From contig NZ_JBHSBU010000001.1 in NCBI RefSeq assembly GCF_042650885.1, positions 2,914,001 through 2,978,000 of the forward strand: a stretch of DNA of 64,000 bases, written 5' to 3'. This document shows positions 7,606 to 15,900 of this stretch, piece by piece; the first letter of the stretch is position 1; every line of letters begins with the position of its first letter. The notes below the pieces were generated by a model. That model was not told the origin of the DNA and ran no database searches. It worked only from the letters and a program-made list of their open reading frames with translations. The DNA comes from Chitinimonas_A lacunae (GTDB taxonomy: Bacteria; Pseudomonadota; Gammaproteobacteria; Burkholderiales; Chitinimonadaceae). The translations under genes were made by a program, and so were the position numbers.

Positions 7606-9246
7606 ATGGCTGCTAAAGAAGTAAAATTCGGCGACTCCGCTCGCCAACGCATGATCGCCGGTGTCAACGTACTGGCCGACGCCGTTAAAGTGACCCTGGG
7701 CCCGAAAGGCCGCAACGTGGTGCTCGAGCGCAGCTTCGGCTCGCCGACCATCACCAAGGACGGCGTCTCGGTGGCCAAGGAAATCGAACTGAAGGACAAG
7801 TTCGAGAACATGGGCGCCCAGATGGTCAAGGAAGTGGCTTCCAAGACCTCCGATATCGCCGGCGACGGCACCACCACCGCTACCGTGCTGGCCCAGGCCA
7901 TCGTGCTCGAAGGCATGAAATACGTGGCCGCCGGCATGAACCCGATGGACCTCAAGCGCGGCATCGACAAGGCCGTGACCGCCCTGGTCGGCGAACTGAA
8001 GGCCATCTCCAAGCCCTGCACCACCTCCAAGGAAATCGCCCAGGTCGGCTCGATTTCCGCCAATAGCGACGAGAGCATCGGCAAGATCATCGCCGACGCC
8101 ATGGACAAGGTCGGCAAGGAAGGCGTGATCACCGTCGAAGACGGCTCCAGCCTGGAAAACCAGCTCGACACCGTGGAAGGCATGCAGTTCGATCGCGGCT
8201 ACCTGAGCCCCTACTTCATCAACAACCCCGACAAGCAGATCGCTTCGCTGGACAATCCTTTCGTGCTGCTGCACGACAAGAAGATTTCCAATATCCGCGA
8301 ACTGCTGCCGGTGCTGGAACAAGTCGCCAAGGCTGGCCGTCCGCTCCTGATCATCGCCGAAGACATCGAAGGCGAAGCGCTGGCTACCCTGGTGGTCAAC
8401 AATATCCGCGGCATCCTGAAGACCGTCGCCGTCAAGGCCCCGGGCTTCGGTGATCGTCGCAAGGCCATGCTCGAAGACATCGCCATCCTGACCGGCGGCA
8501 CCGTGATCGCCGAAGAAGTCGGTCTGACCCTGGAAAAAGCCACCCTGGCTGACCTGGGCCAAGCCAAGCGCATCGAAGTGGGCAAGGAAGACACCACCAT
8601 CATCGACGGCGCCGGCAAGGAAGACGCGATCAAGGCCCGCGTGGTCCAGATCAACCGCCAGATCGAGGAAGCCACCAGCGACTACGACCGCGAAAAGCTG
8701 CAAGAGCGCAAGGCCAAGCTGGCCGGCGGCGTGGCCGTTATCAAGGTCGGTGCCGCGACCGAAGTCGAGATGAAAGAGAAGAAGGCCCGTGTCGAAGACG
8801 CGCTGCACGCTACCCGTGCCGCCGTTGAAGAAGGCATCGTCCCCGGCGGCGGTGTGGCACTGCTGCGCGCCCGCTCGGCCCTGGCCTCGCTCAAGGGCGA
8901 CAACCATGACCAGGACGCCGGCATCAAGATCGTGCTGCGCGCCATCGAAGCCCCGCTGCGCCAGATCGTCACCAACGCCGGCGAAGAAGCCTCGGTGGTG
9001 GTGAACAAGGTGCTCGAAGGCCAAGGCAACTTCGGCTACAACGCCGCCAGCGGTGAGTACGGCGATATGGTGGAAATGGGCGTGCTCGATCCGACCAAGG
9101 TGACGCGCTCGGCCCTGCAAAACGCCGCCTCGATCGCCAGCCTGATGCTGACCACCGACTGCATGGTGGCCGAACTGCCGAAGGACGATGCACCGGTCGG
9201 CGGTGGCATGGGCGGTATGGGTGGCATGGGCGGCATGGATATGTAA
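7606..9246 (+). CDS. groEL: Chaperonin GroEL
   Basis: The 60-kDa ATP-dependent chaperonin that folds proteins inside a double seven-membered ring. 546 residues, starting MAAKEVKFGDSARQRMIAGV. The ATP site GDGTTTATVLA is present, and the C-terminus is the characteristic Gly-Gly-Met repeat (GGMGGMGGMGGMDM). The ATG at 7606 follows GGAGA; an in-frame extension upstream overlaps groES and is not real. It is the only groEL in the window, so whether paralogues exist cannot be told. Confidence 0.99.
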   Translation: MAAKEVKFGDSARQRMIAGVNVLADAVKVTLGPKGRNVVLERSFGSPTITKDGVSVAKEIELKDKFENMGAQMVKEVASKTSDIAGDGTTTATVLAQAIVLEGMKYVAAGMNPMDLKRGIDKAVTALVGELKAISKPCTTSKEIAQVGSISANSDESIGKIIADAMDKVGKEGVITVEDGSSLENQLDTVEGMQFDRGYLSPYFINNPDKQIASLDNPFVLLHDKKISNIRELLPVLEQVAKAGRPLLIIAEDIEGEALATLVVNNIRGILKTVAVKAPGFGDRRKAMLEDIAILTGGTVIAEEVGLTLEKATLADLGQAKRIEVGKEDTTIIDGAGKEDAIKARVVQINRQIEEATSDYDREKLQERKAKLAGGVAVIKVGAATEVEMKEKKARVEDALHATRAAVEEGIVPGGGVALLRARSALASLKGDNHDQDAGIKIVLRAIEAPLRQIVTNAGEEASVVVNKVLEGQGNFGYNAASGEYGDMVEMGVLDPTKVTRSALQNAASIASLMLTTDCMVAELPKDDAPVGGGMGGMGGMGGMDM

Positions 9247-9276
9247 GTCCGGCCCGGCCGAACCTTCCGCAGTACG

Positions 9277-9302
9277 CAAAACCCCGCCTCGGCGGGGTTT
9301 TG
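9277..9302 (+). terminator. groESL terminator
   Basis: CAAAACCCCGCC, a TC loop, then GGCGGGGTTTTG: a 12-bp stem ending in a short T run, 30 bases after the groEL stop. Confidence 0.9.
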
Positions 9303-9436
9303 CTTTATCGACCGCCCATAACGACAGGGCTACCGCCTATCGCCACCGGGGTGCAAGCTGGCACCTCGGACACTACCATCCAGACAGCATACACAGACCG
9401 GAACCTGGCTCCGGCATTCCAGACCTCCTCGCGCTG

Positions 9437-10081
9437 ATGGTTATGCTTATGCCCAAACCGCTTTGTTCCTCCCGCCGCACAGGCGGCTTCTCGCTGATCG
9501 AGTTGATGGTAGTGATTGCCTTGCTATCCATCCTGATGGCGATTGCCGTACCCAGCCTCAGCGATATGTTGCGCAATGGCACGATCAGCACCGAGAGCGC
9601 CAATCTCTATGCCGATCTGTCGATGGCCCGTACCGAATCGATCAAACGCAGCAGCGCCGTTACCGTCTGCCCCAGCAGCGACGGCAGCAGTTGCAGCGGC
9701 AGCAACGACTGGGCAGTCGGCCGCATCATCTTTATCGATGCCAATGCCAACGGTCAGATCGACACTCCCGACCTCGACCGCAACGGCGACAGCAATCTGA
9801 CCTCGGCCGACGGCATCGCCGACCTCAACGGCGACGGCTCGCTGACCCTGGCTGACGCCGTGCTGCAAATCCGCGCGGCCTCGAGCCGCGGCGCCACGAT
9901 CAGCTCGAGCCTGACCAGCAGTCCCTATGTGCTGACCTATCGACCGACCGGTACCTCACGCACCGGTGCCGTCACCTTTACCCTCTGCTATAGCGGCGCC
10001 ACCTCGCTCAAGCAGCGCAATGTCCTGGTCAATGTCCTTGGCCGGGTGGAAACCCAGATAGCCTCGACCAACTGCACTTAA
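9437..10081 (+). CDS. GspH/FimT-type minor pseudopilin with dockerin-like calcium loops
   Basis: A type IV pilus minor pilin of about 214 residues. TGG/FSLIELMVVIALLSILMAIA is a prepilin cleavage site (after Gly17, Glu at +5) followed by the N-terminal helix. Residues ~101-145 are unusual: DANANGQID, DLDRNGDSNLTSAD and DLNGDGSLTLADAVLQIR carry the spaced Asp/Asn pattern of EF-hand/dockerin calcium loops. The rest resembles the GspH beta domain. ATGs at 9437, 9443 and 9449 all precede the leader and none has a clear Shine-Dalgarno, so the start is uncertain by four codons. It is the first gene of the minor-pilin locus. Confidence 0.85.
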   Translation: MVMLMPKPLCSSRRTGGFSLIELMVVIALLSILMAIAVPSLSDMLRNGTISTESANLYADLSMARTESIKRSSAVTVCPSSDGSSCSGSNDWAVGRIIFIDANANGQIDTPDLDRNGDSNLTSADGIADLNGDGSLTLADAVLQIRAASSRGATISSSLTSSPYVLTYRPTGTSRTGAVTFTLCYSGATSLKQRNVLVNVLGRVETQIASTNCT

Positions 10082-10104
10082 GGGCGCGCCAGAAAGGATC
10101 GACC

Positions 10105-10557
10105 ATGCCAAGCCGCCGTACCGCCCATTCCGGTTTCACCCTGATTGAGCTGATGATTGCCGTGGCCATCATCGGCATTCTGTTGGCCATTGCCATTCCG
10201 TCCTACCGCAACTATGTCCAGTCCGCGGCCCGTTCCACCGTCAAGGCCGATCTGTCGGAAATCGTCTCGCTGATGGAGCGCCGCTTTACCGAGCAGGGCT
10301 TCTACGGCATCACCCGTGGCGTCAGCAGCGCCGCCAACTGTCCCTCGCTGACCACCCTGCCGTTCTTCAATGCCTCGCCCAAGGACAGCAATACCAAACA
10401 CTACACGGTGGCCTTCCAAGGCAGTTGTGCCGACGACACCTACACCATCCGCGCCACCCCGATCGCCGGCGGCCTGATGAGCAGCGATGGGTATTTCGAA
10501 GCCAATTCGCAAGGGCAACGCCGTTGGGTCAACGGTAGCGTCACCAAATCCTGGTAG
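10105..10557 (+). CDS. pilE: PilE-like type IV (minor) pilin
   Basis: A 150-residue pilin. The short basic leader ends at Gly10, followed by FTLIELMIAVAIIGILLAIAIPSYRNYVQ, a canonical class-IVa pilin N-terminus with Glu at +5. Two cysteines (in NCPSL and GSCADD) may form the C-terminal disulfide. The size and position beside the GspH-like gene suggest the minor subunit PilE rather than the major pilin, though the major pilin cannot be excluded. AGAAAGGA precedes the ATG. The next pilin gene is 400 bp away. Confidence 0.85.
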   Translation: MPSRRTAHSGFTLIELMIAVAIIGILLAIAIPSYRNYVQSAARSTVKADLSEIVSLMERRFTEQGFYGITRGVSSAANCPSLTTLPFFNASPKDSNTKHYTVAFQGSCADDTYTIRATPIAGGLMSSDGYFEANSQGQRRWVNGSVTKSW

Positions 10558-10957
10558 AGGCTTTATTTTTTAATATTTTTAATCAGTTAATTACTGTCTT
10601 GCATGGATTTTTCATAAAATTTTCCATTACTGCTTTGACCGCTTGATTGACCGCCTCTGTGGATAGCGGATAAGTGAGCACTCAGCGCAGTTTCAAGGCC
10701 AATTCGGTCCACTTGATAACAAAAACCCCATCAAACCGGCTCCTGCCGTGGCCTGATCGGCCTTAAGGTCCCTGTTTCCACCGCCGATCGGCCAACACAG
10801 CAGGCAAAAACCGCTGGCACGGTGCTTACGCCCGCTCGTCACCCTGGATTTTGGGGGTCAGACGGGCCTTGCTACGATCAGTGCGTGATACGGAACAACA
10901 GTCCAAATCACCCGCACCATCGGTCAATCTCCAGTCGCCTACACAGGGGAATTCGGC
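10558..10957 (+). other. Gene-free 400-bp region inside the minor pilin locus
   Basis: No coding sequence was recognised. The first 70 bases are strongly AT-rich and contain a dispersed repeat. At 10815-10830, TGGCACGGTGCTTACG resembles a sigma-54 -24/-12 element except that the GC at -12 reads AC, so it is only a weak candidate for a separate pilVWXY1 promoter. The remainder shows no clear hairpin terminator. Confidence 0.4.
10588..10627 (-). repeat. AT-rich dispersed intergenic repeat, GCAAGA subtype
   Basis: The minus strand reads AATGGAAAATTTTATG, AAAAATCCATGCAAGAC, AGTAATT. The copy at 38848-38888 shares AATGGAAAATTTTA, GAAAAA and GCAAGA in the same order, and the copy at 57971-58010 shares GGAAAATT and AATCCAT. 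ATGGA and TCCAT form imperfect inverted arms around the A/T centre. Confidence 0.45.
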
Positions 10958-11518
10958 ATGATCCGGCATCACTCCGCGCTTTCTCGGCAACAGGGCATGG
11001 GCATGATCGAAGTCATGCTCTCGATCGTGATCATCGCCATCGGCGTTCTCGGCCTCGCCGGCATCCAGGCCGCTGCCCTCAAGCACACCAATACCAGTTA
11101 CGCCCGCGACCAGGCCATGCGGCTTGCTTACGACCTGGCCGACCGGATACGCGCCTACGACGCCCAGCAAGGTCAGGCCTCGGTCTTTGCCACTGTCAGC
11201 GGCACCACCCTGCTCACTCCCACCGTTACGGCTGCCTGCTACCAGACCTCCGGCTGCACCCGGGCCCAGATGGCCCAGAGCGAAGTGGCCTCCTGGCTGG
11301 CCGATGTGCGGCGCCTGCTGCCGCGTGGCGAAGCGCTGATCTGCCTCGATGACAACAACACTGACGAGGGCGCCACCGTGATCAATACGGCCAGCGACGG
11401 CGCCACCTACTCGGGCACCAACCACCGCTGTAGCAATACCGGCCCCACCTATGTCATCAAGATCTGGTGGGCCGATGATCGCTCCGGCCGTCTGACCCGC
11501 TACAACCTGGCCTACTAG
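10958..11518 (+). CDS. pilV: Type IV pilus minor pilin PilV
   Basis: A 186-residue pseudopilin. Cleavage is predicted after Gly13, giving M-G-M-I-E with Glu at +5, then VMLSIVIIAIGVLGLAGIQ. The motif LGLAGIQAAAL followed by RDQAMRLAYDLADRIRAY is the PilV hallmark. It helps form the priming complex at the pilus tip with PilW, PilX and PilY1. It starts the tightly packed pilV-pilW-pilX-pilY1 operon (10 bp to pilW). AGGGGA lies upstream of the ATG. Confidence 0.93.
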   Translation: MIRHHSALSRQQGMGMIEVMLSIVIIAIGVLGLAGIQAAALKHTNTSYARDQAMRLAYDLADRIRAYDAQQGQASVFATVSGTTLLTPTVTAACYQTSGCTRAQMAQSEVASWLADVRRLLPRGEALICLDDNNTDEGATVINTASDGATYSGTNHRCSNTGPTYVIKIWWADDRSGRLTRYNLAY

Positions 11519-11528
11519 GGGAGCCACC

Positions 11529-12350
11529 ATGTCACGCAAGCGTCTTCTGGGTTTTACCCTGATCGAACTGATGGTGGCCATGACGCTGGCGATGCTGCTG
11601 CTCCTGGGCATCGGCCAGTTGTTCACACGTAACCGCCAGAACGTGACCCTGCTGGCCAATTTCTCCCGCTTGCAGGAAAACGGCCGCTTCGGCACCGAAT
11701 ATATGGGCACGCTGCTGCGGATGGCCGGTGCCCGGTCCGATATCGTGCCGCTGATGACGGTCTCCTTTCCGCAGGCCTCGATCAGTTCACCGGCATCCCT
11801 GACCTTCCCGGCCGGCGCCGTGATCGTCGGCCGCGACGGCAGCAGCAACTCGCCCGATACCTTCGCCATCCGCCAGACCGGCAGCATCAGCAAACCGGTG
11901 CAGGACTGCGATGGCCAGCAGGTTCCCACCAGTGGTGCCGCCATTACCCTGGTACTGACCTTCTTTGTCAGCAATGGCCAACTGATGTGCCATAGCAGCC
12001 GGACTTCCACCAGCGTGGCGCTGAGCGAGAACGTGGTCGACTTCCAGGTGCTGTACGGGCACGACAATATCCGCGACGACAACGCCGGCTTTCCCAACCG
12101 TTACCTCACTGCCACCCAGCTCGGCAGCACCGACTGGCGCTATGTGGTCGGTGTCCGCACCTGTCTGGCCCTGCGCTCGCGCGACAACAACATCACCTTG
12201 CAATCCCAGAGCTACCTCGGTTGCGGCTCGATCCTCGATCGCGGCAGCACCATGACCACCGCCTCGGACAAGCGCTTATACAAGACCTATGTCTCGACCT
12301 TCAATCTTCGCAACTCGGGAGTTGACGATGCCAAAGATGCCGCTACGTAA
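11529..12350 (+). CDS. pilW: Type IV pilus minor pilin PilW
   Basis: A 273-residue minor pilin. Leader MSRKRLLG, then FTLIELMVAMTLAMLLLLG with Glu at +5. FSRLQENGRFGTEYMG matches the conserved 'LQENGR.A' segment of PilW proteins. It partners PilV and PilX in the pilus-initiating tip complex. GGGGAGCC lies upstream of the ATG. Its 3' end overlaps pilX by 23 bases, indicating coupled translation. Confidence 0.92.
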   Translation: MSRKRLLGFTLIELMVAMTLAMLLLLGIGQLFTRNRQNVTLLANFSRLQENGRFGTEYMGTLLRMAGARSDIVPLMTVSFPQASISSPASLTFPAGAVIVGRDGSSNSPDTFAIRQTGSISKPVQDCDGQQVPTSGAAITLVLTFFVSNGQLMCHSSRTSTSVALSENVVDFQVLYGHDNIRDDNAGFPNRYLTATQLGSTDWRYVVGVRTCLALRSRDNNITLQSQSYLGCGSILDRGSTMTTASDKRLYKTYVSTFNLRNSGVDDAKDAAT

Positions 12351-12909
12351 CCGGGCGTTCCCGCCGCCACGCCGGCAGCAACACGGCTTCATTCTGATCA
12401 CCACGCTGATCTTTCTGGTGGTGCTCACCCTGTTCGTGCTGTCCTCGGTCCGTACCGGCACCTTGCAATTGCGCATGGTGGGCAATCTGGCCGACCGCGG
12501 GGTAGCGTTCGAGAATGCCGATCTGGCTATCCGCGCGGGTGAACTGCAAGCCTATGGGTATAGCCACAACCTGCTGGCCTTCACGGCCGATTGCAATAAG
12601 AACGGCAACGCGACCCGGCGCGGTCTTTGCCTCGATCTGTCGAACAACTATTGGAAGACCTACCAATGGAATGACAACGCCTCGATGACGGTCCCGCTGA
12701 AAAACAGCGAGGCCGTCAGCCAGCCACGCTTCTATGTGGAATGGATGAATGAGGTCAAGAAGAACATTCTGGGGCAGGAACTCAAAGGTTCTGGCGGGAA
12801 TGTCTATGTATTTAGCGTCGTCGGTCGTGCCCAGGGCAAAACCAATCAAAGCCTGGTCATCGCCGAGGAGATTGTCGCCATTCCCAAGCCGTCCCAGCAG
12901 CAGCAATGA
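12328..12909 (+). CDS. pilX: Type IV pilus minor pilin PilX
   Basis: A 193-residue minor pilin-like protein. The leader ends at Gly20, then FILITTLIFLVVLTLFVLSS; the usual Glu at +5 is replaced by Thr, as is common in PilX. RTGTLQLRMVGNLADRGVAFENAD matches the conserved 'Q..M..N..D...A...AE' region of the family. The ATG at 12328 is preferred over a GTG 39 bases upstream because GGGAG lies six bases before it. It overlaps pilW by 23 bases and abuts pilY1. Confidence 0.88.
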   Translation: MPKMPLRNRAFPPPRRQQHGFILITTLIFLVVLTLFVLSSVRTGTLQLRMVGNLADRGVAFENADLAIRAGELQAYGYSHNLLAFTADCNKNGNATRRGLCLDLSNNYWKTYQWNDNASMTVPLKNSEAVSQPRFYVEWMNEVKKNILGQELKGSGGNVYVFSVVGRAQGKTNQSLVIAEEIVAIPKPSQQQQ

Positions 12910-12929
12910 TGCGGCACAGGAGATTAGCC

Positions 12930-15900
12930 ATGGAACTTCGATTGTTGAGCCGCTGCGGCGGCTATCTGTTGGCACTTGGCAGTGCCCTGTTGCCAGCCGC
13001 GGTGACGGCGGTGCCGCTGAATATTTCCGACACCCCACTATTTATTAAAGCCAAGGTCGCACCGCTCAATCTGCTGTTGATGGGACGTGACCATCGGCTG
13101 TACTACGAAGCCTATAACGACGCCTCCGACCTCGACGACGACGGCACGGTCGATATGCGCTACAAGCCGGACAATATCGACTATTACGGCTATTTCGACT
13201 CGTACAAGTGCTACAGCTACAACACCAGCAGCAGTATGTTCGTGCCCACTCGCACGACGGCCAATAAGCGCTGCACCACGGTCGATTCGGAATGGAGCGG
13301 CGACTTTCTCAACTACCTGACCACGGCACGGATCGACGCCATCCGTAAAGTGCTCTACGGCGGCTACCGCGTCACCGACACCGCGACCCAGACGGTGCTG
13401 GAACGCACCAGCCTGCCGCAGGACGCCCATAGCTGGGGCAAGGAATACAGCGACCCGGCCATCGACGGCTACGATATCCGCGACTATTCCCCGCTCGCGC
13501 TGCCTGGGGTATTCGACAGCACCAAGGCGGCTAACGACCCCACCCGTTATCGGCACCATCTGTTCGCCAATACCACTCTGCTCACCAATACCTCAGCCGG
13601 GCCGCTGCTGCGGGTAGTCACCACGCCCACCACCATCAGCGGGGTCAACTACAACTTCCGTATCTGGCAATGGCTGAGTGTGGAGCGGCCGGTTGCCGAC
13701 GCCCAGTTCGACTCGGGCAACAATACCAAGCGGACCATCGCCCCGGCGCCGACCAACTACCGGGTCCGGGTACAGGTCTGCGTCGCCGGGCTGCTCGAGG
13801 ACAATTGCCGGCTCTACGGTACCAGCGCCAAACCCGACGGACTATTGCAGGAATACGGTCGCAACGGCCGCATGCTGTTTGGTCTGATGAGCGGCAGCTA
13901 TACCAATAACCTGGAAGGCGGTGTGCTGCGTCGCCCGATCGGCAATATCGACAACGAGATCAACTCGACCGACGGCACCCTGACCAGCACGGTGGGCATC
14001 ATCCGCACGCTGGACCGGCTGCAAACCATCGAATTCGGCGGCAGCTATCAATACAACTGCGGCTGGTCGTTTGCCACCCAACAGCTCACCAACGGCAATT
14101 GCAAGATGTGGGGCAATCCGCTCGGTGAAATGATGTATGAGGCGATCCGCTACTACGCCGGCAAAGGCACGCCGATCTCCAGCTATACCAGCGGGATCAC
14201 CAATCTGGACGACAGCGATGTCACCTTGCCGCTGGCCAGTTGGGACAATCCGTATGACCCGAACAAATTCGGTACTGGCAGCAGCGGCCGCGATGGGCGC
14301 GACTGGTGTTCCAAGGCGTTTATCACCACGCTCAGCGACGCCAACCCCTCGTTCGACGGTGAACTGCCGGGCACCGCTTTTGGCAGTGCCGTCAGTGGCA
14401 ATGATCTGAGCGACCTCAATGTACAAAGCCTCGGCCAGGCCATGTGGGACAAGGAATTCGGCGCCGGCACCAGCCGCAGCATCTTCGCCGGCCAGGTCGG
14501 TTCGTCCAACAACGGTGCCCCGACCGCCAAGACGGCCTCGACCTTCGGCAATATCCGGGGCCTCGCGCCCGAAGATCCGACCCGGCAAGGGACCTATTAC
14601 AGTGCAGCGGTCGCCTACTATGGCCGTACCCGTGACCTCAACAATGCCGTACAGGGTGTCCAGTCGGTAACGACCTACTCGATCGCCCTGGCTTCACCGC
14701 TGCCGCGTTTCCGCTTCAAGGTCGGCTCCGGCCATATCACCTTGATCCCGTTCGCCAAATCGGTTGGAGGTTCAAGCATCAGTGCCGCCAGCGGCGCATT
14801 CCAGCCGACCAACCAGATCGTCGATTTCTATATCGAAAGCATTAGTACCAACGCCAGTGGCGAGATGACTGGCGCGGTGTTCCGGATCAACTACGAAGAC
14901 GTGGAAAACGGCGCTGACCATGATATGGACGCGATCGCCAAGTACACGGTGACCACCACCAGCAACCAGCTCAATGTGACGGTCGACTCCGACTACGCGG
15001 CGGGCGGCATCATCCAGCATATGGGCTATGTACTATCGGGCTCCAATAGCGATGGCATGTATCTGGTGGTCCGTGACCGCGATACGGCGGGCAGCACCGA
15101 CCCCAACTACTATTTGGACCAACCGCACCCGGCCTCGTGTGCCAGCGGTGACCGCAACGGCGGCATCTGTCCGCTGCCGCTGACCGACAGCCGCAGCTTC
15201 ACGGCATCCAGCTCCTCCAGCAGCGGCACCTTCCTCAACGGCCCGCTCTGGTATATGGCCAAGTTCGGCGGCTTTGAAGACCTCAAGGATGCCAACAACA
15301 CCTATCAGTCGCTGGTGCTCGACGGCACCGATGAATGGGATGGCAATAACGATGGCGATCCGGACAACTACTTCCTGGTGATCAACCCGCTCAAGCTGAA
15401 ACAGCAACTGGGCCGGGCGATCGACGATATCTTCCGCCGTTCCGCCAGCGCCGCCTCGGTCGCCACCAGCTCGACCTCGGTGCAGACCGACAGCAATATC
15501 TATCAGGCGCTATTTGACAGTAACTACTGGACCGGCGACTTGATCGCCCAAAAGATCGCGGTCAACAGCACGACCAACGAAGCCAGTATCGGTACCGTCA
15601 CCTGGCGCGCCTCGACCATGAATCCGCGTGGCACCAGCGAAGCGGCTGCACGCAAGATCTTCACCACCAACAGCAGCACCCGCACCGGGGTCGCCTTTAA
15701 CTGGGCCAACCTGTCGGCTGCCCAGCAGGCCGCCCTCAACTACAACCCCACCACCGGCACCACCGATACGCTGGGCCAGTCGCGCCTCAACTGGCTGCGC
15801 GGCGACGATGCGCTGGAACTGGACAAGGTAAACGGCATCTTCCGCAAACGCGGTAACGATATTCCCGGTCAGGCCAAGACCACCTTTCTTGGGGATATCG

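Noticed and set aside
7534..9279. A 581-codon open frame antisense to groEL
   Set aside because: It is the mirror of GroEL's codon bias in GC-rich DNA: composition is His/Asp/Gly-rich without motifs, and groEL on the other strand is certain.
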